Below are positions 22,461 to 31,592 of a DNA stretch of 64,000 nucleotides, one piece after another. This DNA comes from Proteles cristata cristata (taxonomy: Eukaryota; Chordata; Mammalia; Carnivora; Hyaenidae), in the NCBI GenBank assembly GCA_017311185.1, contig JAESUZ010001746.1, positions 434,001-498,000 of the forward strand, read 5' to 3'. A program made the position numbers and the translations under genes. Numbering within the stretch: the stretch's first letter is position 1; every line of letters starts with the position of its first letter. The notes under the pieces are model-generated. The model made no database searches, was not told the origin of the DNA, and saw only the letters and a program-made list of their open reading frames with translations.

Positions 22461-22982
22461 TTATGGACTGATGTTTGTTTTCCCCCAAAATGAATAGGTT
22501 GAGGTCCCAACCCTAAAGTCAATTCAGGGATCATCAGGACAACCAATTCCACCACAGATCCAGGGCCAGTGCTATTTCGTCCTCAGTATCCAGGGCTGGG
22601 ACCACCTGTCGGGTTTCTGTGGCCTGAGAAGATCCAGTCAGGTTCCATAGAGACAGGCTGCCTTTATAAACAACTACATGAGCAGGCCCCTCACAGAAGG
22701 CGGAAGTGTCACAGGGACCCTGCAGAGCTGAGTGACAGACAAGGGTGGAGCCATAATCCAACGGGGGTGGAGGTTATAAGAAGAGGAATAGAGATCTGGG
22801 TTTACTCTCTTTCCATATGCACACAAAGCGTGTCAGGACACGGTGAGAAGGTGGTCATCTATAAGCCAGGAGGAAGGCTCTCACTGGAAACCAACCCCGC
22901 TGGAAACCTGCTGTCAGATTTCCAGTCTCTAGATCTGTGAAATAATACATTTCTGTTGTTTAAGCCACCCCGTTTATGATCA
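22461..22982 (+). repeat. MLT1-type MaLR LTR with an unexplained central segment
   Basis: The 5' end (ttatggactgatgtttgttt) and 3' end (gagaaggtggtcatctataa; tctgttgtttaagccac) are those of an MLT1 LTR. Between about 22,521 and 22,745 lies G/C-richer sequence that does not fit MLT1, so the element carries an insertion or replacement. ORFs on both strands run across the junctions, and none is recognised. Confidence 0.7.
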
Positions 22983-23189
22983 TCAAAACATCTAGTTGTG
23001 CATATGTCTAGGGGACAATATGTAGACAATTCTTCAAACAGAGTGCCTCTATCCTCCGCGTTGAAATCAGTCTCATGTTTAATTCCTAAAATATTTTGTT
23101 CATTGTAGGTATAACCTTTCCTACATTAATAAAATGTAAAAATATCTTCTCAGCACTTGCAAAACTCAGTAAAGAAAGTAACTGAGCCA

Positions 23190-23387
23190 GGATACCTGGG
23201 TGGCTCATTCTGTTAAACGTCTGACTCTTGATTTTGGGTCAGGTCATGATCTCAGGGTTCATGTGTTCAAGCTCCCTGTCAGGCTCTGAGCTGACAGGGT
23301 GGAGCCTGCTTGGGATTCACTCTCTCCCTCTCTCTCTGTCCCTTCCCTTTCTTTCTTTCTCAAAATAAGTGAATAAACTTAAAAAGA
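23190..23387 (+). mobile_element. CAN-SINE, plus strand, 18-bp imperfect target duplication
   Basis: The head gatacctgggtggctcatt has the older gactcttgattttgggtcag variant. Flanks aaagaaagtaactgagcc (23,171-23,188) and aaagaaattcactgagcc (23,388-23,405) are diverged direct repeats, consistent with an older insertion. Confidence 0.95.
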
Positions 23388-23450
23388 AAAGAAATTCACT
23401 GAGCCTAAGAGACATAGAAAAGCTCACACATTAGAAATAGTTTTGACAAG

Positions 23451-23678
23451 GGGTGCCTGGGTGGCTTAGTCAGTTAAGCATCCAACTTTGCCTCAGGTCA
23501 TGATCTCAAGGGTTCATGAGTTTGAGCCCCTTTTCAGACAATGCTGACAGCTCAGAGCCTGGAACCTGCTTCAGAATCTTTGTCTCCCTCTCTCTCTGCC
23601 CCTCCCCTGCTCACGCTGTCTGTCTCTCAAAAATAAATAAAACATTTCAAAAATTTAAAAAAAAAAATAAATAAATAA
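23451..23678 (+). mobile_element. CAN-SINE, plus strand, with target duplication
   Basis: A complete copy starting gggtgcctgggtggcttag. Direct repeats are aaatagttttgacaag (23,435-23,450) and, after the A-rich tail, aaatagatttgacagg. Confidence 0.96.
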
Positions 23679-23890
23679 AAATAGATTTGACAGGATAAAA
23701 TGCATTGAAAAGGATTCAACCTAAAAGTCTAAGGATGAGCGTATATAAATCCCAACCTACCAAGTGTGCGATGTTTCCAGAATTATGGTATTATGGATGT
23801 TTTAGGGTGTTTTGCTAGCAAAATCGATTGGGGGTTTTGAATAGGTTGGGATGGCATTATTATTTCCCTCTTTTAAAAGGACAGAATGGA

Positions 23891-24115
23891 GGGGCGCCTG
23901 AGTGGCTTAGTCGGGGTTGAACGTCCGACTTTCGCTTAGGTCATGATCTCGCGGTTCGTGGGTTCGAGCCCCGCGTCGGGCTCTGTGCTGACTGCCAGCC
24001 CAGAGCCTGGAGCCTGTTTCAGTCTGTGACTCCCTCTCTCTCTGACCCTCCCCTGCTCACGCTCTCTCTCTCCTAGAAATAAATAAAACATTAAAAAAAT
24101 TTAAAAAAATAAAAT
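23891..24115 (+). mobile_element. CAN-SINE, young subfamily, perfect 16-bp target duplication
   Basis: A near-consensus copy with intact B-box ggttcgagccccgcgtcgg, ctgactgccagc and cctagaaataaataaaac. The identical repeats aaaaggacagaatgga are at 23,875-23,890 and 24,116-24,131. The A-box region carries a small change (tcggggttgaacg instead of tcggttaagcg). Confidence 0.98.
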
Positions 24116-24131
24116 AAAAGGACAGAATGGA

Positions 24132-24559
24132 ATAGAAGCCCTCATGATAAAGCATTTAAATATTCAGCTTTGTTTTTCAAGGATGCTTTTGACTCATATA
24201 CTGAGAGAAGACTATATTTTGGAAATACAATATGAAAAGCTTTCTGATAGATTATATGAGGAGTTATTAATGACAGTATTTAAGAAAACCTTTGAAGATT
24301 TTTTTTTTGCTCATGTGTTTGTTTAATTTTCTACTCAGATTGAACAGATGATGGTTCTCTGTCCTAAAAACTGAGCTTTCTGAGGAAAAGATAATTTAGT
24401 GGGTAGTTAAGTATCACTTCCTTGGGTGTCATACAACATTTCTCTTCTTCCCCAATGTCATGGCCATTGTTTAGGGACTTAACTATATTTTATAGCTATA
24501 TACTACTACTCTAGTCACAAACATAGATGCCTAAATCCTAAGATTCAATTCTTATATTA
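24132..24559. other. AT-rich sequence without recognisable features
   Basis: A 60-codon plus ORF at 24,144-24,326 is the only open frame, and nothing supports it. Confidence 0.4.
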
Positions 24560-24740
24560 TGGTTTTTTGTGTCAGAATAATATTTGAATTCCAGGTCTAA
24601 AACTTCTTAGCTCTGTGAATTGAGAAAGCCATATAACTACACTGAAATTTAGCTTCCTTGCATGAAATGGAATAAAAATAAGTACCTGCAGAATTATTAG
24701 AAGGGAATATATATGAATGCACCAATTTTAATACATGGTG
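24560..24740 (+). repeat. MIR SINE relic, forward
   Basis: The order attccaggtctaaaacttc, ttagctctgtgaattgag, gcttccttgcatgaaatgg and gaaataaaaataagtacctg-like sequence matches a diverged MIR. Confidence 0.6.
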
Positions 24741-25418
24741 TATAGTTGCAGAATTGGTCTCCACTAGAAACATATGTATTTTTTTCAGTCACCCATATCA
24801 ATCCTGACTGTACATATCTTTCAATTGTGTCTTCTTCTTAAGATAAACCTTAAGTTCTCTAATTTGTAACAATTTATACTTTTCTTACAGAGTATCTAGT
24901 ATTTACTATCAAAATGATTCAATTTGACTTTTAGACATATGTTTTCCCTAGATATTTACTTGACTGGAATACAAAGTTACATACCTTTGTGCATACCTAT
25001 GTATTAGGCTATGGTTCTGTTAAAAACTAGTATTTCCCCCATCACATACACACACACTGTAAATAGCTTTTCTTAAATGAATATTTATAATCTCAATTGA
25101 CCAGAAGAGATGCATCATTTTGTTTTCCATTATATACACAGAAAGAGAATTGTGGACTTCAATAAAATAGTTTCCAGTCCCCACAGGACAGCTGAGGTTA
25201 GCTATTGTAATTTCTTCAGAAATTCAAATCTTTTTCACTTGTAAAGCTTGGATAACACATGTATGTCTATGAATTATGTACCAAATCCCATCATGAACAC
25301 CACAGAGAATGCAAAATCATCATCATCCATGTGGAGGACCAGAAAGGAGATAACATAATTGGTGAGAACCGGGGAAAGTCTTAGCATTTCCTTCTTACTA
25401 CTGTGTAGTTTAGAGTAA
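24741..25418. other. AT-rich sequence without recognisable features
   Basis: No repeat, gene or splice-flanked ORF was recognised. Confidence 0.4.
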
Positions 25419-25622
25419 TTTTTTAATGTTTATTTATTTTTCAGAGAGAGAAAGAGAGAAAGTACAAGGAAGTGGTAGAGAGAAAGGAAGAGACAGAATT
25501 TGAAGTAGACTTCCTGCTATGAACAGAGCCTGAGGCAGAGGCTCAAACTCATGAACTGAGATCATGACCTGCGCTGAAATCAAAAGTCATACGCTCAACT
25601 GACTGAACCATCCAGGTGCTCC
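25419..25622 (-). mobile_element. CAN-SINE, minus strand, diverged
   Basis: ttttttaatgtttatttatt, then gagatcatgacctgcgctga and tcaactgactgaaccatcc, give a reversed SINE. The end is degenerate (aggtgctcc). Confidence 0.93.
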
Positions 25623-25769
25623 TCTTCTAATGTTCTATTTTCTTTCAAATATTTGAAGTGACACTGCTAATTTCTAAAGGGTTCTATTTTTTTTTAAGTG
25701 GGCGTTATATAAAATTGGATGATGAAAGATGATATTACCAACCATGCAGTTCTTTTCTTTTCTTTTTTT

Positions 25770-25997
25770 TTTTTAAACTATTTGTTTATTTTTAGAGAGA
25801 AAGAGCAAGAATGAGCCAGGGAAGGGCAGTGAGAGAGAGAGAGAGCTTGAATCCCAAACGGGCTCTGCACTGTCAGCACAGAGCCCCATGTGTGTTTGGG
25901 GGGGTGGGGAGAGACTTGAATTCACAAACCCTGAGATCACCACCTGATCCAAAATCAAGCATCTGTTGCTTAACAGACTGAGTCAGAAAGGCACCCC
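25770..25997 (-). mobile_element. CAN-SINE, minus strand, older subfamily
   Basis: ctgtcagcacagagcccc and ccctgagatcaccacctgat are present, and it ends gactgagtcagaaaggcaccc. A G-rich change (tttgggggggtgggg) sits in the body. Confidence 0.92.
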
Positions 25998-26347
25998 TTA
26001 GACTAAATTCTTAACTTCCATTCATCTCAGACTTCACGGAACATAGTTCAGGTGAATAAAAAGAAGTAGCACACAGTGAAAATTAAACAAAGGCACTACA
26101 AACATCAGGTTTGCAGTATCTCATGGAAGGGAGGCCACCAATGTCTCCTTAGTAGCTTCTTATTGTTATCCATAATGGGAATCGCCAAACAAGTGAACAA
26201 ACCAATAAAAGCCCCAAAACCACCTCCTTGTATCTTACTACAGTAGATCACTGGTAGCTCTGCTCTTCATCAGAGCCTGTTTTGAAATAAATTACAAAAA
26301 CTTGGGAGGATGAAACTCTTCTATTACTATTAAAACCGTCACAATTA

Positions 26348-26559
26348 AGGGCGCCCAGGCGGCTTAGTCGGTTAAGCGTCCGACTTTTGCTTGGGTCATG
26401 ATCTCGCGGTTCGTGGGTTCGAGCCCCGCGTCGGGCTCTGTGCTGACTGCCAGCTCAGAGCCTGGAGCCTGTTTCAGTCTGCAACTCCCTCTCTCTCTGA
26501 CCCTCCCCTGCTTGCGCTGTCTCTCTCTCTCCTAGAAATAAATAAAAATAAAAATATTA
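26348..26559 (+). mobile_element. CAN-SINE, young subfamily, plus strand
   Basis: The head gggcgcccaggcggcttag has B-box ggttcgagccccgcgtcgg and ctgactgccagc. Flanks aaaaccgtcacaatta (26,332-26,347) and aaaacctgtcacaatta (26,560-26,576) differ by a one-base indel. Confidence 0.97.
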
Positions 26560-26694
26560 AAAACCTGTCACAATTATTTTCCTATAACAATTATTATTTC
26601 CTCTAGCAGAAGAGAACCATGATTCATACTGTTTTTTGTGTATTTCCATTTAGGCTTTTTTTTTCTAAGTGTATAGTTTATTTTCTTTATAAAC

Positions 26695-26913
26695 TTTTTT
26701 TTTAATGTTTTATTTATTTTTGAGAGAGAGAGAGAGAGACAGCATGAGCAGGGGAGGGTCAGAGAGAGAGGGAGACACAGACTCTGAAATAGGCTCCAGG
26801 CTTTGAACTGGCAGTCAGCACAGAGCCCGACGCGGGGCTCGAACCCACGAACCACGAGATCATGACCTAAGCGAAAGTCGGACGCTTAACCGACTAAGCC
26901 ACCCAGGCGCCCC
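26695..26913 (-). mobile_element. CAN-SINE, young subfamily, minus strand
   Basis: A complete reversed copy: aatgttttatttatttttga; tggcagtcagcacagagc; gggctcgaacccacgaacc; ending accgactaagccacccagg. With the copy at 26,348 it forms a tail-to-tail inverted repeat. Confidence 0.97.
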
Positions 26914-27339
26914 TATTTTCAACGTAATCAGAAATGCTATATATATGCTTTTATGTTTTCCAGATTTCTGTGCAATTTTAATAAAATTATTTTCTATGTG
27001 TTTCTTTTACTTTGTAAACATTATGTAGATAATTCATAATAAAATAGAAAGCATGTTATACAATAAAATTATAAAAATCTCTGGGAATTTCAGAACAGTT
27101 TTTGAAATATCTCTTTACAAATGGAAGAAAAGGGTACATTCATTGTTTAACCATTTTTCTTACATGTTTTTCCAAATTATTTTTTGCTGAATGCTTTATA
27201 ACCACTTATACTCCATACACAGTATAATATAACATCCATTATTGTATTTTTAATATATTTGCTAATCCCATAGGTGAGGTATAATATTTTATTGAATACT
27301 AGCAAACATAAAAATATTCATTTATTTTATTTTATATAT
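26914..27339. other. AT-rich sequence without recognisable features
   Basis: Strongly AT-rich with no recognised element. Confidence 0.4.
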
Positions 27340-27551
27340 TTTTTTTTAATTTTTGTTACTATTTTAAAGTTTATCTTGTGAGAGAGAGCATAAGCAGGGT
27401 GAGGCAGTGAGAGATGGAGAGAAAGAATTCCAAACAAACTGCACACTGTTAGTGCAGAGCCTGACATGGGGCTCAAACTCTCAAACTATGAGATCATGAC
27501 CTGAGCAGAAATGGAGTCAGATGCTGAACCAACTGAGCTACCGGGGGCCCC
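27340..27551 (-). mobile_element. CAN-SINE, minus strand, diverged
   Basis: It reads tttatcttgtgagagagagc, agtgcagagcctgacatggg and gagatcatgacctgagcag, ending ctgagctaccgggggcccc. This is an older copy. Confidence 0.92.
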
Positions 27552-27790
27552 TCCATATTTTAAATAATCTTCCTTGCTTATCTTTTGGTAGAATCATGTT
27601 TCTCTTAACCATGAGAGGGAATAATTCAATCTTAATGACATTTCTTATTTGTTGACATGCTGTTATATTCTTACAATTGACATAGATATAATAAGTTATA
27701 CATCTAAATGCCTTACTCTTTCATTTTTATATTTATTGTATTTTAAAAATGGCATCTATAAATAAAAAATATTTTTAAAAAAGGGTGGGG

Positions 27791-28003
27791 GAGGCGCCTG
27801 GGTGGCTTAGTCGGTTAAGCGTCCAACTTTCGCTTAGGTCATGATCTCGCGGTTCGTGGGTTCGAGCCCCGCATCGGGCTCTGTGCTGACTGCCAGCTCA
27901 GAGCCTGGAGCCTGTTTCAGTCTGTGACTCCCTCTCTCTCTGACCCTCCCCTGCTAACGCTGTCTCTCTCTCTCTCCTAGAAATAAATAAAAAATCTTAA
28001 AAA
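27791..28003 (+). mobile_element. CAN-SINE, young subfamily, plus strand
   Basis: Near-consensus (gaggcgcctgggtggcttag; gtgggttcgagccccgcatc; ctgactgccagc). The best flanking repeat is aaaaatggcatctat (27,745) versus aaaaatgtcatctat after the tail. The left copy sits about 30 bp upstream of the SINE head. Confidence 0.96.
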
Positions 28004-28542
28004 AAAATGTCATCTATGTGTTCTTTTTTGTTCTATTTTTAATCCATCCAACAGCAAGTTGTCTTCAAGATACCTAAAACAATTATATAAACTACTAACC
28101 CAGGTGTTCAATTTAATAGAAGTTTTTTTTTTAGTTTTTTGAAAGCATAGGTGAAATGTGTGTATGTGTGTGTACCTGTAGTATAACTGAAGTGACAGTT
28201 TGACATAGTACATGTAATATCATGTTTTGAAAAAAAATAAAAAATAAATAAAAACTCTTAAGTAAATTATTCTATTCTTAAATTTTTCTTGGAATTGAAA
28301 ATTATTATAATATGTTCATATAGCATGGTTATTGGAAAGTAATAATATGCACATCCTTTGATCAATATTTACCACTTCTAAGAATTTACATAAGAAAACA
28401 ATAGAATACTTGTTCAAAGCTCTTTATTTTTACAATTCATAAATGACTGAACATGTTTGCAACCATTTTCAATATAACAAAAAATACATACCAATACACA
28501 AGTAATTAAATAAAATATGATATGACCATATTAAGAAATACT

Positions 28543-28750
28543 AGGGGTGCCTGGTTGTCTCACCCAGTTAAGTATCTGACTCTTGGTTTCAGGTCAGGTC
28601 ATGATCTCACAGTTCACGGGTTCGAGTCTTACGTTGGGCTCCCCACTACTGGTGCAGAGTCTGGTTCGGATTCTCTCTCTTCCTCTCTCTCTGCCCCTAC
28701 CCCACTCATACTCTTTCTCTCAGAATAAAGAAATAATAAGACTTTAAAAA
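28543..28750 (+). mobile_element. CAN-SINE, plus strand, diverged
   Basis: The head ggggtgcctggttgtctcac, the body catgatctcacagttcacg, and a shortened middle (ccccactactggtgcagag). Short flanks aagaaatac and aagaaacac. Confidence 0.93.
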
Positions 28751-28824
28751 AAGAAACACGAGTCAACTATTAAAACATATTTAGATAAATGTGTATTCAT
28801 ATAATAATTATAATAATAATACTC

Positions 28825-28985
28825 TACTATAGTCATGGCTCTAACGACTTTACTTACTATAACTTGTTTAATCCTAACAACCATAAAACATAAGGCTGTT
28901 TTATCACCAAGGTTATACTACTTCTAGAATCCAGGATTCTAATCCAAGCTCTGTGATTCGAGAGTCCAGGCTCCTAACCCCATTA
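28825..28985 (-). repeat. MIR SINE relic, reverse
   Basis: The order acttgtttaatcctaacaac, ataaggctgttttatcacc, gattctaatccaagctctg and gagtccaggctcctaaccc is reversed MIR. Confidence 0.65.
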
Positions 28986-29073
28986 ACACACTGAGAAAAT
29001 ACCTGTGTTGTAGTTATATTTTTGATTAGGAAAAAAATAAGTAAGAAAATAGCATGATACAACCAAAATAGAC

Positions 29074-29099
29074 TATATATATATATGTGTGTGTCTCCC

Positions 29100-29136
<37 letters not shown>

Positions 29137-29150
29137 GAGAGAGAGAAGAG
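29074..29150. repeat. Compound TA/TG/CT/TA/GA microsatellite with hairpin symmetry
   Basis: A (TA)n(TG)n run is followed by a CT run, a TA run centred near 29,127, and a GA run. The CT-TA-GA order is self-complementary and could extrude as a hairpin or cruciform. Confidence 0.93.
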
Positions 29151-29169
29151 AGAGAATAAAGGAAGAAGT

Positions 29170-29335
29170 GGAAGAAGAAGAAGAAGAAGAAGAAGAAGAA
29201 GAAGAAGAAGAAGAAGAAGGAGAGAGGAGGAGGAGGAGGGGAGGAGGAGGAGGAGGAGGAGGAGGAGGAGGAGGAGGAGGAGGAGGAGGAGGGGAAGGAG
29301 GAGGGGGAGGGAGAAGAGGGGGAGGAGGAGGAAGA
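29170..29335 (+). repeat. (GAA)n then (GGA)n polypurine tract
   Basis: 166 consecutive purines: about 16 GAA units to 29,219, then GGA units with a few G-run interruptions. The ORFs here (poly-Glu, poly-Arg, poly-Gly in different frames) are artefacts of the repeat. Confidence 0.97.
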
Positions 29336-29390
29336 CTAAAAGGGAGAGGGGTCGGAGAGAGGGAGAGGAATGCTTGAGGAAATTTAAAAA

Positions 29391-29570
29391 ATATATGTTA
29401 ATTTATTTTTAAGAAGGGGGGACAGAGAGAAGGGGAGACACAGAATACAAAGCAGCTTCCAAGCTCCAAGCCATCAGTGCAGAGCCAGATGAGCCTCTGC
29501 AAACTCATGAACCATGAGATCTTGACCTGAATCAAAGTCAGACTGTTAAACCACTGAGCCACCAGGGTCT
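29391..29570 (-). mobile_element. CAN-SINE, minus strand, diverged
   Basis: ttaatttatttttaagaagg, then agtgcagagccagatgagcc and accactgagccaccagg, give a degenerate reversed SINE next to the purine tract. Confidence 0.85.
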
Positions 29571-29949
29571 GCATGAGCAAATTTTTAAAGTTTTAAAAAA
29601 TGTTCACCAAAATCTAATGGTAGAGACATATGGATGTTGGAATTGATACTGATTTTTTTCTTTATAATTATCTGCCTTAATGGAATTTTAACACCAACAA
29701 ATACATCATGTGGATAGGAATAATTCCAGACACTCAGGAAAAAAAGGAAGTATTCTCTAAGAGGAAATTTAACCACAGGATTCAGAAACACTGACTGCAA
29801 GCTTCTGAAAATGTTTTTCAAACAATAGATAGTGGCCTAGATAGAATTTCAAGTTTCTCAGAGGATGTGGCTAAGTGAGCCTAAAGTTTGGATGAAAAGT
29901 AAATTGTTAGAGTTTTGTACGTTTCTACCTCCTGTGATTTGTTTTCCCT
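29571..29949. other. Unassigned sequence
   Basis: No repeat or gene was recognised. A 78-codon minus ORF at 29,585-29,821 has no support. Confidence 0.35.
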
Positions 29950-30460
29950 CACTGTTGTGAGCTCAGTTGAGCCCCTGCCAAATTCATATGTGGAAGTCCC
30001 AACACCCAGCATTTCCAAATATAATTGTGATGGCTAATATTATATGCCATCTGACAGGCATAAAGGATAGCCAAACAGGGAGTAAAATATTACTCCTCGG
30101 TGTGTCTGTGAAGGTGTTCTGGAAGGGATTAGCATTTGAATCAGTAGACTGAGCAAAGAAAATCTCCCTCACCAGAGCACTAAGGCATCATCCAATCTGT
30201 TGAGATTTGAATAGAACAAAAAGGCAGAGAAAAGGTGAATTTTCTCTTTGATTGAGCTGCTACCTCCATCTTCTCCTGCCCCTGGACACTAGCTCTCTGG
30301 CCTTAGAATTTGGACTAAATTACACCAACAGCTTTCCTGAGTCTCAAGCTTGCATCCGACGAATCATGTGACTTCTCAACCTCCATAATCACTTTCTATA
30401 AAATCCTTCATGAGCTCTCTCTCTTTCTCTCTCTCTCTCTCTCCTTGGCTCTGTTTCTCT
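29950..30460 (+). repeat. Ancient LTR-like repeat relic, family not assigned
   Basis: The order aattcatatgtggaagtccc, gtgatggctaatattatatg, gattagcatttgaatcagt, gcatcatccaatctgttgag, cctccataatcactttc and a CT run with ttggctctgtttctct matches a widespread mammalian repeat I cannot name with confidence. ORFs on both strands near 29,970-30,170 are incidental. Confidence 0.5.
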
Positions 30461-30495
30461 ACATATTCTACATATTCTCTACATATTCTACCTTC
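30457..30495 (+). repeat. Short tandem repeat (ctacatatt units)
   Basis: Three to four imperfect copies of ctacatatt, separated by ct. Confidence 0.8.
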
Positions 30496-30529
30496 TAGTT
30501 AACAACTGTCGATAAAAGTTAAAAACTCA

Positions 30530-30707
30530 ACTCCTAAAGTGCACGTCTCTCTCTCTCCCTTTTTCTCTCTCTCAAGTTCACTCACTCTCAAATCTCTAGA
30601 GTATACTTTTGCTTTAATAAACTTTCACACATGTTCTCTGTGTATGTCTCTCTGCCCCTACTCTGCCTGCTTGTGAGCTGTTTCTCCCTCAAAAATAAAA
30701 AATAAAA

Positions 30708-30738
<31 letters not shown>

Positions 30739-30850
30739 GAAACAAAATAAACCTTCCCACTTGTGTCGCTATAGCACTGTGTTGCACATCTGTCTTTGAA
30801 TTCTTTCTTCAGCAGCACCTTTAGGATGAGCTGGAGGGAGGCCCCAGAGC
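30530..30850 (+). repeat. ERV-type LTR fragment split by a SINE
   Basis: The R/U5-like part is tttgctttaataaactttc before the SINE. After it come cccacttgtgtcgctatagc and catctgtctttgaattctt, typical of retroviral LTR ends. The upstream extent is uncertain because of CT-rich sequence. No internal retroviral genes were seen. Confidence 0.5.
30631..30744 (+). mobile_element. 5'-truncated CAN-SINE inside an LTR
   Basis: Only the CT-rich part (tctctctgcccctactctgc) and a long AAAT tail remain. Flanks taataaactttcacac (30,615-30,630) and aaataaaccttcccac (30,745-30,760) are diverged target duplications that include the LTR AATAAA. Confidence 0.8.
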
Positions 30851-30887
30851 CCGGGGTCTCCCCAGTTCACTTGGCAACACAGGGAAA

Positions 30888-31303
30888 TGCTCTCACAGGG
30901 AAGACCACGTGAAGAGGCAGCCAGAGGGCTGCTATCTTGGAGCCAAGGAAACAGGTCTCAGAAGAGCACAACCCTAGTAGCACCTTGATCTTCAATGTCC
31001 TGCCTCTGAACTGGTAAAAAATAAATTTCTGTTGGGGCATCTGAGTGATTCAGTCAGTTAGGCATCTGACTTCAGATCAGATCATGATCTCATGGTTTGT
31101 GAGTTCAGGCTCCACATTGGACTCTACTGTCAGCACGGACTCCGCTTCAGATCCTTTCACACCCTCTACCCTGTCCTTCCATAGCTCATTCTATGTCTCA
31201 GAATAAATATATAAACTTAAACAAAATAAAAAATAAAAAATGCTGTTGTTTGAGTCACTCTGAGTGTGATCTTTCATTAAAACAGCCAGAGCAAATTAAC
31301 ACT
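30888..31303 (+). repeat. MLT1-type LTR 3' part split by a SINE
   Basis: gaagaccacgtgaagaggca, then caccttgatcttcaatgtcc and aaaataaatttctgttg before the SINE, and gttgtttgagtcactctgag after it, form the MLT1 3' end. Confidence 0.7.
31035..31234 (+). mobile_element. CAN-SINE inserted in an MLT1 LTR
   Basis: The head gggcatctgagtgattcagtc and the body catgatctcatggtttgtg, with a shortened middle. The duplicated target is ataaatttctgttg (31,021-31,034) and aaaaaatgctgttg (31,235-31,248). Confidence 0.93.
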
Positions 31304-31419
31304 CCATGAATGGAGTTCAAGTTACTTGAGGGAACTTCTTCTCATATGCTTCTTAGAACATGATATTGGACCAAGAACATACTATAAATACTAGTTGGTT
31401 GAATTTAGTTCTAGAGGAC

Positions 31420-31592
31420 TGGTTCTCAGTTACAGTCTCCAGAACAGCATCGTCAGTATCATCTGGGAACTTTATAGAAACACATATTTTTGAGCCTCAA
31501 GACACTATAGAATCAGAAATTCTGGAAATGGGCTAGAGCAATCTGTTTAGCAAGCTCTCCGGGTGACCTGAAGCACATTAAAATTTGAGAAC
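31420..31592 (+). repeat. MER5-type DNA transposon relic (hAT-Charlie MITE)
   Basis: ggttctcagttacagtctcc, gtatcatctgggaacttta, agaatcagaaattctgg and a final aaaatttgagaac, complementary to the start, give MER5-like terminal inverted repeats. Confidence 0.7.

Noticed and set aside
22534..22940. Opposing ORFs of 75 and 123 codons as a retrocopy gene
   Set aside because: They cross from MLT1 LTR into the unexplained centre, and no protein family is recognised. Kept only as a finding about the segment.
23891..23975. tRNA-like heads (A- and B-box) that could be mistaken for tRNA genes
   Set aside because: Each is followed by the SINE body and tail, and the cloverleaf is not intact. They are SINE heads, not tRNA genes.
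29089..29412. ORFs of 107 and 69 codons rich in Arg, Glu and Gly
   Set aside because: They are translations of the GAA/GGA purine repeat in different frames. Composition alone explains them.
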